Source: Lyophyllum atratum (lineage: Eukaryota > Basidiomycota > Agaricomycetes > Agaricales > Lyophyllaceae). Taken from it: a DNA stretch of 64,000 bases. The stretch covers positions 1 through 64,000 of the forward strand of contig JACGCN010000070.1 of the NCBI GenBank assembly GCA_014905825.1, given 5' to 3'. Positions 32,515 through 45,474 of the stretch are shown here, one piece after another; positions within the stretch are counted from its first letter, which is position 1; every line of letters starts with the position of its first letter. The position numbers and the translations under genes were made by a program. Below the pieces are notes generated by a model, which made no database searches, was not told the origin of the DNA, and saw only the letters and a list, made by a program, of their open reading frames with translations.

Positions 32515-34183
32515 ATGGAGATTGCAGCGCCTGAACAGCGTCGCGTGAAAATAACCACCGACACCCATTCCACGTCCCCTACAAAACTTCAGCACCTCGG
32601 TGCTTCGCATCCGTTCACACGACAGGTACTGTCCGTTTCACCGGAGCTCCACATGCACAGGTTTCACTCACCGCGTCCGCTGCCCAATTGTTCTTTTTCT
32701 GTCCTCGCTCGATTCTTCCTGCTCCCTCCAAAAAAAATTCGCGATTTAGGTTGATGTGGTATTCCCATCCTCCGATCTCCTCGAATCGGCACTCGGCGAG
32801 CTTGGGACGCGCTATTCGACTGGTCAGGTCAAACTCGCAGAAGTAGTTGACACCGCCGGCGCCTTTGCCGATTTCTTTCTTCAGCCTGAACGGTGGGTTA
32901 TCGAGCTGCCTTTCGCTTTCTCGAGACACTATCGTGACCTCATGCGTGTATTTGTATATCTAGATGTTTCACGATGCTCAGCACCGACGCGCACAGCGAC
33001 GACGTATGGTGCATTGACCCCCGCGGTCTCTTGACCCTCCTCGTCTCGAAGGACACATACGAGCGCCTGGGTCTCGTTGGGAAGAAGCTCCCGTTCAAGG
33101 GCCACAAGGAGTACCACGGTGCGTTGTCTTTCGTCGTGTCCGTGTTGGGCTTGGTGGGGGATGACCGACGCGCGTGTTGCAGTGATACGTCTGCCGTTGC
33201 GGAAGAACGCTGAGTCGGTGGCGAATCGGGCAAGGAGGAATGAGGCGCTCAAGGCGTGGGACGCGAGGAGGGAAGGGGAGGGTTTGAGCGCGTGGAATGT
33301 CGTTTATTGCTCTGCTGGTACGTGCTCGCCGACATCACGCGCAATCGCTATCTCTGATACTCATCCTTCTTCGTCCTCGTCAGATTCAACCCTCCCCGAA
33401 CCCGCGTTCACAGTCACACAAGCACGGGACGTACAATGTCAAGTGACAAAAATCAACGATGTGCATATACCCATCCCGTCGCTGCGTCCTCACCCATCAA
33501 CATCACACCCAAGAACGTCTGATGAACATGGAGCCGCAGGAAAAGAAGATGCAGAAGATTGGAACACCGAGATGGCGTCTTTGTTCGAGTGGGTGGGGAT
33601 GGCAGCCCTGGGCTCACAAAGGTATATTCGTTCTCATTTTTACCGCCCCTCTGGCATTCAACGACTGAGCGGAGCCTCCTTCCAGATTAAAAGCCAACGA
33701 CCGCGTGGACCCGTACGTGGCTCTGTACGAGTGCCCTGCCCCGTCCTACGTGGGTGACGTGACGCACCTCCGCTGGACCGGTTTCCTCGGGCCAGACTTT
33801 GTCCAATCCGTTATCGACATCGCACTGTACGTTGGCTCTACGCTGCCACTGATTAGATTTCTCCGCACTGACAACATCTCCCATTATCTCCTTCCTTGTC
33901 TGCTCCCCTCAGCGCGTCAGTGAAGACCCTCCCAACGACCACGCCAGAAGCGGAAAAGCGGCCCTTCATCGCAATAACAGCGCACGCATGTTCCGCATCT
34001 CCCGTCTCGTACATCCCACCACCGTCCGCGCGGTCTGGCTCTGGGGACGGCCCTGTCAGGCTAGCACGGGCGGATGGGGAGGATACATGGTGCTTGTTTG
34101 CGATGCCTGGGTCGGCGGACTCGCAGACTGTGGACTGGTCAATTGTGGAGAGTCTGGGGCAATACGATACGCGATGGGGATAG
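32515..34183 (+). CDS. RPP40: Ribonuclease P protein subunit, Rpp40 family
   Basis: Subunit of nuclear RNase P, which processes tRNA 5' ends. Exon 1 (32515-32625) MEIAAPEQRRVKITTDTHST joins to VDVVFPSSDLLESALGELG and later DDVWCIDPRGLLTLLVSKDT, YERLGLVGKKLPFKGHKEYH, IRLPLRKNAES and WNTEMASLFEWVGMAALGSQ. After another intron come DRVDPYVALYECPAP and LRWTGFLGPDFVQSVID, and the end DWSIVESLGQYDTRWG. The combination of the Leu-Val-Ser-Lys-Asp block, the (L/F)-E-W-(V/L)-G helix and the Tyr-Pro-rich end matches the Rpp40 domain. Four or more introns. The call rests on motif memory, not a search; subfamily borders are uncertain. Confidence 0.75.
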
Positions 34184-34679
34184 ACCGCAATTACTTACGG
34201 AACGGGATGCGGACGGAACCCATTCCTTGCCTTTTCTGAGATTGTACGGTTATCGTTTTGCATTGTGCATTGTGTATGGAATAGACTAGCAAGACAGTAG
34301 GTAACATGATACACCTCAACTCCAGTAGATACAGCAGAGGCCGAGTAGGCAGCGGGGGACCCCGCAGTACTATAACGAGTAGCAAATACAAACACATGGT
34401 GTTTTTTGCGCAAAGGAATGTGACCCTCGAATCGGAATTGGCGATGGTGGTGGGGTGGTGGCGGTGGTAATACTGATGACGCATAACCATAACTGAAAAA
34501 GATAAAGAGTAAAAAGTGACGGGCATCCTGGCGGGAGCAGGATTTCACGAGTTAAGAAGAAATCAAGAAGTGGTTAGATGAGATTGGGGCATATGTGTTT
34601 CTAACCATTAATGTGTGCGTGGGCGATGTCCGACATTAAGCGGTTTGTAGGCTGCGGCTTGCGTATTAAGTAGGAGGTC
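34184..34679. other. Convergent 3' intergenic region
   Basis: About 500 bp between two convergent genes. Contains a GGT/GGC-rich low-complexity tract near 34440-34470. No gene. Confidence 0.4.
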
Positions 34680-35622
34680 TCAGACGGCGGCATTTTGTAT
34701 GCGGATGCGGGCCGGGGCGATATTAATGCGCGCGAGAGACATGCGGGCGCTGGGGTTGGTCAGAGGGCCTGCCGTGCTCTGCCCACCGAGTGGGGAGGTC
34801 GGGACGGCGAGGGCAAGGCGGTGCTGCCAGGTGTAGATGTGTGGCGTGACCGAGGGGGGTGGGGAGGGAGTCAGCATGGAGTGCATCTCGCGTGCGTAGA
34901 GATTATCGGTGGGCGTCGAAGGAGAGAGGGGTGAGACGGGGCTCGGCGAGGATGGCTCGTTGGGAATGCTGATCGGGGTGATGTTGAGGGCACGGCGGGC
35001 GGTGGGTGAATGCGGAGGTGCGACGGAGGCCTCTGTTTCTATCTCCGTGGCTGTGGTGGAGTTGCGGAGGGAGGACGGGGGAAGGAAGACGGGTCCAGTT
35101 GAGACTGTGGCGGAGCGTGGGCGGCTGACGCGAAGTAGTCTTGCTTGATCGCTAGCGCCTTCTGCAGCGGAACCTGTGGTGACGTGAAAATTAAGCATTT
35201 GGGTATCGCGACGTAGAGTGGTTCTCCTTACCCCTGCGACCTATCCAATCTGAAGATGTACCACCAGCGAGCCAACGGGGTTCCCAATCAACATTGGAGT
35301 ACGCGTCTGCAATAAGAAGAGCAGGATCGTCGGAGCCGACTGCCATGGGGCTGCCCCGGTCACTGTCACTGGCCTCGCTGGACTCTGAACTCTCTGCGCC
35401 CGTCTCGGTCACTAGGGCTCTCATCGCCTCCTGCTCCTGACGATACGCTTCAGTGTCAGTGAAGACCTCGCGTTGCGCGTCGCGGTTGAACTCGTCAGAT
35501 TCAGGGTCAAATCGATTTGAGATGCTCCATTTTTCTACATCCAAGTCGACATATTCTGGTTCCGTTCGCACGGCCACAGCAGGAGATGCGGTGTAGAGAG
35601 AAGAAAAAAGAGCGCGGCCCAT
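34680..35622 (-). CDS. Hypothetical Ser/Pro-rich protein
   Basis: Not recognised. Exon 1 from ATG 35622 reads MGRALFSSLYTASPAVAVRT, then YVDLDVEKWSISNRFDPESD, an acidic Ser/Asp-rich stretch (SSESSEASDSDRGS) and VDWEPRWLAGGTSSDWIGRR. One intron near 35170-35235 leads to a Pro/Ser/Thr-rich second half ending in MSLARINIAPARIRIQNAAV. About 290 residues, no membrane segment, probably largely disordered and acidic. It is divergently paired with VPS9 across about 600 bp. Clean frame and intron suggest a real gene; no function assigned. Confidence 0.65.
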
Positions 35623-36230
35623 GTCACTGATAGATTAGACGGTGATTTTGGCTGAAGAGCGGTGGCTTTTAAGGGATAGGGTATTGAGAAAAGAAGGGGT
35701 ATGGGTAGATGATACAAGGAACAGCCAAGAGGTGATGGGAGAGAACGAAGAAGATGCCACAGAAGAAGATCCAAACAACAACAGCTTTCAACAAATTCCC
35801 TTTTACGGAATCTGGCTGTGAATGCCATGCCACATGTCTCGACATCATTCAACTGCCAGATACCATAGCAATGTAGCCCATATTGAGCCAGGTACTTGGC
35901 AAATACCTGCCCTGCTGACTGTGGCATATCGCATGCAAAGTTCGAGTGACAAAATCCATCTTAAAGTCTAAAACTTTGCCGAGAATAAGCGCTAAGCGCT
36001 TAAGCATTAAATGCGTTTACACCCAAATTTGTCGTTCGCAAGCGTCCACAGTTTAGCGCGGTGCCGACGACGACAAATTCGACGCGCGTCGCGAGTTCTC
36101 GACCAGTAGTACCACGTGGGAGACAGTAGGAATCACATGACTGTGACTGCCATCTTTGGAACACGACTTGGAGCTTGCCTCAGCCTGCAGCTCGCGCCAG
36201 GCGGTGCATATTTACGACCACCACGACCCG
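35623..36230. other. Divergent promoter region of the hypothetical gene and VPS9
   Basis: About 600 bp between two divergent starts. Contains palindromic pieces (GCGCTAAGCGCTTAAGC near 35986) and CGACGACGACAAATTCGACGC near 36066. No additional gene is supported. Confidence 0.45.
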
Positions 36231-39061
36231 ATGGACTCTCCCCTAGAACCCAAACCACCTCTCCCCACATCCAACGCCGATACCACACATCCCCCAGCCC
36301 ATGTACTAACCGATCAGACCGCTCTCACCGAACCCAACCCATGGAGCGGTGTCATAGATGCCGATAACGACGCAGAGCCGCAGTCGGACGATGAAGAGAA
36401 GGCTCTACGGACACCAGATCCATCGCTATTGGACCAGTCCATAGCCCATGGACTAGAGTCAACACGGCCACCGAGCCCGCAGAAGCCACCGCAGGTTTCA
36501 CAGGATGTTCTCAACCAGTTTGATCCACTTGTGAGTTTGGAAGAGGAAGCAGCACGGGGAGCATGGGAAACCTCAGAGTCGCACCCCCCACCACCACCAC
36601 CTCCACCTCCACGGACACCCTCACCCAAACCACCCGCCTTGCCGTTGAAAGACAATGTAGCGTCTTCACCGCCCATGTCCCCGCTATCCTCCGGTGCACT
36701 CTCATCCACGTCCCCATTTCCGTCTCTTGCAGCATTTGCTCGTAGTTTCTCAATACCTGCACTCTCTCGCACGCGGCCCACCTCACTCGACGCCGCCAAG
36801 CCTGTCCCTTCCCCCGCGACTTTGTCTTCCTTCGCCGCGCAGCAGGAAATCCCGCGAAGCGGCGCCACGACTCCCAACAAACACATTCCATCGCCCATCG
36901 TTACGCCTAGTGGCAGTGGGACCGCCTCCCCCGTCCCTGGATCCCAGGGCGAAGTCCCGTTCGACTTTCAGAACTTCCTGGACCAGATGAAAAGTCGCAA
37001 TGCGGAGCCTGTGTCTAAATATCTACGATCGTACGTGATTCCTATAGACTATCATCTGCGCGTCTCTCTGACCCATTCCGACTGCACCATAGGTTCCTGA
37101 GTAACTTTGCTAAGCGTACGTTCACGGTGAACGACCAGGTGAAGATCATCAACGATTTCCTGAATGTGAGCATCGGCATTGGGTCGCGTCGTTTGTCATT
37201 AAGCCTCTTCCCAGTTTATCGCGGGACAGATGCGTTCTTGTGAGGTGTGGAAGAATGCTTCAGAAGCAGAATTTGACAACGCCATGGAAGGCATGGAGAA
37301 GCTGGTCATGAATCGTCTTTATGAGTTGTTTGTACCATACCTGTTGACATCTCAGCTTTTCGGCTGACGCCTTCTCATCCCACACAGCACTTTCACGCCG
37401 CAGGTTGTGCATGCTATCCCGTCAAGACCAATAACCGCTGACGATCTTGAGCGCGATCGTGTCCTCTCGCAACGTATCGCCCTCTTTGGCTGGATAGAGG
37501 AAAAACATCTTGATGTGCCCGAGGGTGAAGGAAGCGCAGGTTTCCTTCTGTTTGCCCAGCAAGGTTGGAGCTTACCAGTTCGACCGATATGACGTCTGAT
37601 CCTTTCCAGAGTTGATGAAGATTAATCACTACAAAGCCCCTAGAGATAAATTGATCTGTATACTTAATTGCTGTAAAGTCATATATGGTAAGCTCGATGC
37701 TTTGACTAGGATGCCCCTCAACTAATATGCGACTGTAGGCCTAATACGACATTTGAGGATCGACGAGGGCGCCGACGCGTTCGTTCCTGTCCTCATATAC
37801 GTGGTCCTGAAAGCGAATCCGGATCATTTACTCTCCAATGTCGAGTAAGTCCAAGGTCACTTTACTTATAGAATGATTTTCTCAAGGCCGGGCGCATAGA
37901 TTCATCAACAGATTTCGAAATCCTGAGAAACTTCAGAGTGAAGCAGGATATTATCTCTCCAGCCTTGTGCGTTCTCTGCTTCCAGCGTAAGATGTTGGGA
38001 GCGTGCTGATATTTTGGCAGATGGGTGCTGTCTCCTTTATTGAGACGATGGATCACACCTCCCTTTCCAACATATCACAGGAAGAATTCGAGAAGTGCGC
38101 CTCTCTCTCAGTTCTAATGCAATGAAACTGAATTAACACATTCCAAAGGAACGTCGAAGACGCCATCCAGGCCCTGCCCCCATCGTCCACTAACTCGCCT
38201 CTGCTTTCACATACACCTGCAATACAAGGCCTGCCCCAAGCCACCATTTCCCCACACGCGGGCGAGGAATCCGCACAACCTCTCTCAATATCCACGCCCT
38301 CACAAACCATATCCGACGACGCCAAGCGGCTCCTCCAGAAGACCGGCGACACGATATCCAAACCCCTCAACGCCATCGGCCGCATATTCAGCGAAGCCCT
38401 CGACGGCGCCGAAGGCAAGCTCTCCTACCTCCCCGGCCCATTCGCACCCTTCGAGCTCGGACGGGAACAGCGGGAACAGGCCAAGCAAGGTGCCCCCCCG
38501 CAGATACCACCACGCTGGACACACGCCGATCAATGGCAGAGCGACTCACGCTCAGCATCGCCGGGGATGCAACCCCCGCAGACACCGTACTCAGCGGGCG
38601 ACGGGGCGTACACGCCGCCAATACAGACACCGTACAAGCCGCGCGTGAGGCGGGTGTCTCCGTCGTATTCGTCGCCTGCGGGCTCGCCTGGGTTCGCACC
38701 GGAAGACACGCCGTCAAGGTCGGGACCGTATACCCACCAGGCGCTCGCGATGGGGCCGTCACAGCAGCAATTGCTCTCCCCGACGCTCGTGTCCCCGCGG
38801 GTGCAGTCCCTTGCGATGGGACATGGACATGGTGGAGGGGGGGAATCGGTTTCGCGGACGCCGACGCCGAATTTGGACTTGACGGGCATGCAGAGGCAGA
38901 TTGATGTGGCACATGAGCATGCGGCGACGGCGGCGAGGGAGACGCTGGTGCAGATATTCCCTGGGGTGGAGGTGGAGGTGGTTGAGTTGGTGTTGGAGGC
39001 GAACGAGGGCGATTTGGGGAAGAGTATAGAGGCGCTGCTGGAGATGAGTAGTGGATCGTAG
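36231..39061 (+). CDS. VPS9: VPS9-domain Rab5 guanine-nucleotide exchange factor with C-terminal CUE domain
   Basis: Activates Rab5/Vps21 on endosomes and binds ubiquitin. Start [20 protein letters not shown], then about 270 disordered residues with a Pro run ([18 protein letters not shown]). The helical bundle reads [20 protein letters not shown] and [16 protein letters not shown]. The VPS9 domain follows: [37 protein letters not shown], and [20 protein letters not shown] with the catalytic Asp and Tyr, then [20 protein letters not shown] second disordered stretch precedes the CUE domain ([20 protein letters not shown]). Seven or more short introns. Domain order matches yeast Vps9. The first in-frame ATG was chosen; the frame is open further upstream but without ATG. 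Confidence 0.93.
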
Positions 39062-39242
39062 CAGGGTTGTGTTGTGTAGGGCGGGACTGCTTGAGAGACG
39101 TTAGGGTTGGATTATTTGCACTCTAGGTTGCCTAATCATGCATGATTTCTTTTCATGGCACGTATACGTTCCTGTTCCTTTATGGACGTGACATTTCGGC
39201 AAGGGGGAGATATCCTGGTTCGGGTTGAGATTACGTCATCCA

Positions 39243-39669
39243 ATGCCGAGTCCCTACCTCCCTCATGCCATCTACTCCGTGGCCGTAGTTTCTATCTCGA
39301 TACACCTCGTGAATCAACGAAAACTAGCCAGCGATGAGCGGGCGCGTGTAACTGCGCAGACATCCATATTGGAGTCCATCTCCGAGCAGCTGCGGTCCGA
39401 CAAGCCACTGTCCGAAAACGAACTCGAGAAACTCAAGCGCCTTGCGCGACCCATTGAGCGCACCTCCTCTGAAGAGGTGCAGGGAGAGAGTATAGGGTGG
39501 AAGGAGATCTTTTTGGGGAGGAAGAAGGAAGAGGGGACGGAGATGAGTAAATGGGACAAGAAGGATGTTGAAAAATGTGAGTCTTTCGTAGTTGTACGAT
39601 AGCTGATGGATGCATCTTGTCTCTGACCTTGTATCATATTCAACAGTGCAACAGGATATGGGGAAATAA
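39243..39669 (+). CDS. Small hypothetical protein with N-terminal hydrophobic segment
   Basis: Not recognised. Start MPSPYLPHAIYSVAVVSISI, a possible single membrane segment, then HLVNQRKLASDERARVTAQT and a helical charged region LSENELEKLKRLARPIER. Then ESIGWKEIFLGRKKEEG, ending after one intron (GTGAGT donor, CAACAG acceptor) in LQQDMGK. About 125 residues. Correct splicing at the end and a clean helix favour a real gene. The layout (one membrane pass followed by a charged helix) recalls small mitochondrial assembly factors, but that is only a guess. Confidence 0.55.
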
Positions 39670-40644
39670 ACCCGCATTAGGTGTGTTCTCAGTTGAAAGG
39701 AACAATGTCATCATGGACTAAGCAGACGTAGCTTTATAGTCACTGGCATAAACTCATAACCCGACACCCGGATATAATTCTTGACTCCTCCATCTCGTTG
39801 TACGCTGCGAGTCCTCTGGTATGACAATCCAGAAATGTCGATAATCATGCGACAGACGCGTGAAATGTATCAGGAAGCATAACGTGAATGTTGACCACCT
39901 TTCTCCATATTTCCAGTTTGCAACCCCTTTATGATGCGTTACAGGCCCTACGAGACAAACTCCTGAATACAGATGCATGTTCCACGTCCACTAGAAAACG
40001 TGAAACAATTGGTCGGCCATCGCCTCCCCAGTGAAGCTCTCGAGCAGCGAGCATCACCGAGTACCGCATCCACCGGCCACCGGTACGCCAGTCCGCCCTG
40101 TGGAGAATACTGAATGGTGGTCTTTCTCCTCTCTTTTGGGATGGTCAGGACAGAGCCACGTCTTCCAGCCTGTGCTATCTGTTTTTCGAAGTCAGGGATC
40201 TGATATCCAAAGCCATGGCTGATAGTCGCTCAATTTACGACTCTCATGTCGTGTCTGGTGCTTTTGTGTGGAAAAATATTTTCTTGTTCATGGGTACCAC
40301 ACTCATCCCTCGGGTTCGATGACAAGGTGTCGGAAGGGCGCTCCCCGCAACATCAGGAAAGGTATTTTTACGCACTGTGGCTCGTGAGGTAGCGCAGCGC
40401 GCCCATGGAGTATACGTGCACTCTTTAGAAGAGGAGAATAATTGTGGTGGACACGCAACGTACATCGACGAGATGACGAACCTTCACATAATTGACCAAC
40501 GACACCCTGGGCAGATCCATTTCCCCTGACTACATAGGCCAGCATTTTTTTTGCGAATTTCAGTAGGCTCGCGACAGAGAGAAAGTTACGTTCGTATAGT
40601 AGGCTGTACATTAATACACTGGCGTTTAGAGCCATGTCCGGTGG
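39670..40644. other. Intergenic, small gene to MFS transporter 3' end
   Basis: About 1 kb between convergent genes. Short ORFs only; no domain, repeat or RNA gene recognised. Confidence 0.4.
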
Positions 40645-43213
40645 TTAAAGAGTATATCTGTAGCCACTCCACTCATCTCCCTTCTCTCTCTTTGCATCTG
40701 CTACCGTGTCGAACCTCCCGTTCTTCTCGTTGCCCTCGCTACCTTCTTTGCCGATTATTTCGTCCCTCTCCCCTCTGTCACGGCGAGCGTTCTCTCTTTT
40801 AAGCAAGAACAACATTAGCACTGATGAGGTGATTCCCAAACCGATGTACATGAGAACTAGTCCGTGGCCTACGTCTCTTGGTCAGTCCGCAAACGTGATG
40901 ACATACAAAGTGCAACTCACCAAGTGTATACCAAGGCTTGTCAGCGGCGCGATACTGTGAAAGAAGATTTAGCATCAGAGCAATCGAACAATAATGATAC
41001 ACTGACAACGTTGGAGCTCACTGCTCCATTCAAGTTACCGCTGCAAGGCATTAGCGTTAGAGCTAGGACGATGGTAGAAGAGTTTGAATACTCACAAGCC
41101 AATAACCATAGCAAGTGAGACACTGCGCTTGTAAGATCCCTCCACATTGTTTGAAACCCATGCACTGGATGGGCATCAGCGAAGTCTGTACAAGAGAAAA
41201 AATAACAAGTCGTCACGCACATAGTATTCGCTGAGACCGATTCGAAAATATTAAGGTTGAGGGCCTTGAACTAACTACAAGTGAAACTTACGGATAACGG
41301 GATAAATTCCACTGATAACCCATTCGATGAGTCGCCGATTTTCGCGTGTGTGGAGGTTGCTTACCAAGTGGCCAGGTATACAGCAAAGTAGGATAAGGCT
41401 GGTTTTCTTGACGAGATGAGAATAATATAACCGGCGGCGCCTACTCCGTCTCAACATTAGCAGGGTCCAAGAGCAACAGAAAAGTGTCCAAACCGAGGCA
41501 CAAAAATCCACTATCACGCTCCAATCAGTATGGCGGTGTGTGGTAGGGTAAGGGGACGTACATGTTGAAATATCCTCGATGGCCCACTCGATCCGCGATA
41601 TATCCTACAATGCAGGTGACAAGACCCGCGAACACGTACACTGGGACAGTTAGAAGATTAGCGGGGGTGGCCTTGAAGCCTATTTAATTTTGGTATTAAT
41701 GCTACAATAAGCCGATAAGGTGTCATACCAAGCTATAATGCGATAAGTTATAAAATTCGTGCTCAAACCGTAGTGCACCACACGTACTTGGTTGATGATA
41801 GTCGGCAAGAAGAGAGAGAAGGCATAGAGTGGCGCGTCACAACCCATGTATACGACCACTGGTTCCGAAGCATCAATGGAATGACCCACAATAGGTCAAA
41901 AAGGCACGTACTCCCTAGCCATGTTTTCCAGTCGCGCAGGCTCTTCCAGATGTACTTCATCCTCAATTTTTCACCAGCCGCACTAAACTGATCATCACCC
42001 TGCAGACGTCTCACAACAACAGTCCTCTCTGCCTCGGACAAGAACTTGGCGGTGTCGGGGAAATCTTGGATGATCCAGAACGAGGCTATACCCGCAAGAA
42101 CGGTAGCTAAACCCTCTAGGACTAAGCAAAAGTTAGAAGTCTCGTCGTACATATTTGCCATGACCTGGGCGTACTAAATATCCAAGCCCAGGCAGGTTTG
42201 CCACCAATTCCATCCATCTTCGAGATTGCAGCCTGAGGACTTCCAGTCATTACAGAGCGTCGTAAAAATCAGGGATGCACCCACGGCAAGAAGACCGCCA
42301 AAGGCGCCCGATACACTAGCCGCCGAGAAGAACACCGCAGCGCGGATACCAAATTCAGACCGTTTGTACCAGCTGATTCATGATTAGTGTTTCAGAGGAG
42401 CGGGAAATGTTCGTAGGGACACACCATGACAGATAGTAATTGACGCCGGGGAATAAACCTGCTTCGAACACTCCGAGCATCCATCTCATTCCTGAGAAGC
42501 ATCGTTGAACGAGGAAGGGAGCGCTCAAAGTAGAAAAGGTACCAACCCATAAGGCCACCGAAGTTATGGACTACACCTTGAAGAGTCTTGATCATGTCAG
42601 TCGAATGGAGCTGTTCGCTCCCACAGTATGATGCATACCATCATTACGCCCCATAACAGCATCAAGAAAGAGAGCCATATGGATGGACGCAGACGTTTTA
42701 GGAACACATTGGATGGTACTTCGAAGATAGCGTAACTGAAGAAGAATATCTGTTGTGCAAACCTCAGTACGCGTCCTCGTTGAGGTTATCAGGAAAGAGA
42801 CTTACCGTCAGAGTAAGGAGGTATTGATTGTCGGTTATGTGAAGATCGACGGTCAGGTTATACAGCTATCCCCAAATCAGGACCAGGTCCCTTATCCTCG
42901 GTGCGAGAAGACACACACCTTTGCACTGACATCCAGAAGACATATCAGCCCTATACCATCGAGTTCGAAAATGATAGAGTACATACTTGCCAATACTGGT
43001 ACGATCAAGGAAGCTTAGCAGGTACAGGAACGACAACCACGGAACCAAGGCTAGGTCGATTTTTCGCAGTAACTTCCGTTCGTCTACCCCACTGATGTCG
43101 ACGTGGGCATTATAGAGGGGTACTTGATGCCGCTCATCGAGGACAATTGAGCCAGTCTCTTCCTTGCTGAGACGGTGTTCGGTGCTGGCGGGCGATTCCT
43201 TGACGTCGCTCAT
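40645..43213 (-). CDS. MFS transporter, allantoate/anion:cation symporter family
   Basis: Twelve-helix plasma-membrane transporter of the Dal5/ACS type, which imports organic anions, vitamins or amides. Start MSDVKESPASTEHRLSKEET, then RKIDLALVPWLSFLYLLSFL, DRTSIG, NAK, and LYNLTVDLHITDNQYLLTLT. Next FFFSYAIFEVPSNVFLKRLR, GVFEAGLFPGVNYYLSCW, AAISKMDGIGGKPAWAWIFI, LEGLATVLAGIASFWIIQDF, and MYIGLGITSSVLMLFLLKRE before a long charged tail. About ten introns. A 7-nt micro-exon TGCAAAG at 42919-42925 lies between the GG-C-AA|GT donor and the next exon and is needed to restore I-G-N-A-K. No broken helix seen. Substrate unknown. Confidence 0.85.
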
Positions 43214-45474
43214 TGCGGGTAGCAAGAGTGGTAGAGAAGCTTAGAAGTATGGGGCCTCTAGAGAAAAGCGCTCGTCACCCCAGCCGGTTTTGTAGGATCA
43301 GTTAGCCGGAGTTGTCCAAACCAGATCACAACGCCAACGTCCTGCCGTTGGCCCTGTCTGTGAGGCACCGCTGATAAGATACGTGCCTAGGAACAACCAT
43401 GTGCAGAGTCCTTACCTGAAGTCCCAATCAAGATGCCGTCCGACACGGTTATGGAGCCTGGAAAGACGTTCGGCTCGCACCGTCCGGCTCAACGTAGTGC
43501 TGATCCTAATGTTCGCGACTTGGTTTGCCATAAACTCGCATGGTTTCAGCGTCGGATGTCCGCTACATCGTCATTGAGATTTGGAGTACCACCCAGAATG
43601 ACAAACATAAATTCGTTGGTGCGACCATGGGAGACTGCAATCTATGTTTGCATGGATCTGGAAGCGAGTGGTGACAGATGACCTGCCTTCTGATGTCATG
43701 TGTGCGAAGAAGCAAATCCCCATGGGGCCGTTAAATAGTTGAGCCGAGCCAAGCCGATCATATATAGAGTATTGCATCGCAATCGGCGTCCCCGAATATT
43801 TGGCAACGCTTCGACAGGGCGTAACGACGCGTTCATTTCGCCTGTACGCGTCAAAAGAACATGATCTGCCTCCACGAACGCGAATGATGCAGAGCCTCGA
43901 AGACGAACCTTTTCTATAGCGGCCCAGCCATTCCAATTGAAGGCCCACTGAACGCCGTCTAATAGCCCCTTAAAAAGAGCCGACGTGCGAATTTACGAGA
44001 TTTTTGGCGGTCCTTGTCTTTTGTCGATAGTGGCTATATCTCAGGGCAAACTTGTTTGGATAAGAGTTAGACTCATTTAACCGCGGGGACCCACCTCGGA
44101 CTCTGGGTCTCCATGACCCTGCAGCTATAGATTCTAGAGGAAAGTCTGGTCCAATACCTGAGTGCCATCGATGTTAAGACTCTTTTCCAACTATGCATCG
44201 GCCTTGGAATCTGAATCTAGCGAATTCATGACCAGTCGGTATAGGGCCTCAAGTCGGCCTTACTACCATGCATGAGTGTTTCCGCCACTGTAAGAACGAA
44301 AGTGTAACGAGCCACTAACCTTAACGTCATACATGAGATACCTATTCTTAACGCTCATCGACCCTCTCTACTCCACTCAAGCTCCTACTTGCGCTGTCAA
44401 GCCCATTGCCGATATCTGTTCGTCCACATACACTGTCACCAAATCTCATGTACACTTCAATGGCCCTAGTGCAGTGTTACAGTTCGATCATCAAAATCGT
44501 GGGTCGGCTTCTGCGTTCTCGAAGCCATTGTCATCTCCATTCAAGCCCATCTCCATGAAAGTTGTTCGAGGTCATATCTTCCTTGTCCCTGAACAGGGAT
44601 ATAGCAGGATGCGAAGGATGAGATCTCAGAACTGTTATGCAAGTACTGTTCTCCGCGATGGTCTACACCGCTCGGGGAAGCCAGCCTAAAGAAATTTATC
44701 TACGGTCGACGAGCAGCCATAAAACATGAAATGTATGGCGTACTAGAAAACGCATTCGCGAAGAAACTCGAAGTTGCGCCGTGGGCACATTATCATTCAC
44801 AGTTTTACCACTCCAACTGCTCAAAGGCAGCAAGCAAAGTCGAGACGAGCTTGGAATGGATGATAGCGGATAAGTACGCTGACTCAGGGTGCCATGGGGA
44901 CTGCAGAGGTGTTGCAAGTCAAGCTAGTACCGCATCAGCGAATTTTCTCAAGGTCGAAAATGGGTGTTGTCAAAGTGCTGGTGGGAATACAAGGTCGCGG
45001 CAGGCATTCATTAGCAGAAAGGATGTCAGGTCATAACACGCTGACCGATCCTGACTTGATGGACGATGCTCTCGGGAAAGCCAGTGGATGTGCCAGGTTT
45101 CGTCGGGGTTGAGCGGCCAAGGAAATGAGGGTGTTCGCAAGCGCGTCTGCCGAAGTCGACAAAGCTGCCACTGATGCCGAGTTATTGTTCAATCGATATC
45201 CGACCGCACTCCATACAAGGCAGCTGTTCAAGTGAGGTAAAAATCGTAATTAAGGTCACTCAGCGACTTGTTTTTGCCTGATAATGATGCACCATCTAAT
45301 CTTATCTTTCGGTGACTTCTTCACATCCGACTTGGTTGAACGAGAACTATGGTCAACGGAATGGTCCCTGGCGGCGTGTATGTTGAAAAATGCTCGCAGC
45401 CTGCAGGGGCTCTTCTTCTCTACGTCCGCCGTCCGAAAAGTTGCTAAATCCCATCTGAAAGGGCTTCAGCAGCT
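43214..45474. other. Gene-poor 2.3-kb region with unassigned ORFs
   Basis: No supportable gene. A plus ORF at 44333-44689 (starts MRYLFLTLIDPLYSTQ) and an open stretch around 45120-45233 (VFASASAEVDKAATDAELLF, followed by a GT donor) could be exons of an unrecognised gene, but they cannot be joined convincingly. The transporter promoter should be in the first few hundred bases. Confidence 0.35.

Noticed and set aside
35980..36010. AGCGCT/CTTAAG palindromes as a second MITE end
   Set aside because: No matching inverted end or target duplication nearby.
36314..36898. 194-codon minus-strand ORF opposite VPS9
   Set aside because: Gly/Ala-rich antisense shadow of the Pro/Ser-rich VPS9 N terminus; no motif and no promoter or splice pattern of its own.
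42120..42300. Apparent break in the first MFS transporter around LLAVGASLIF
   Set aside because: Two introns (GTGGGT...CTCAG and GTACGC...CTTAG) restore AAISKMDGIGGKPAWAWIF.
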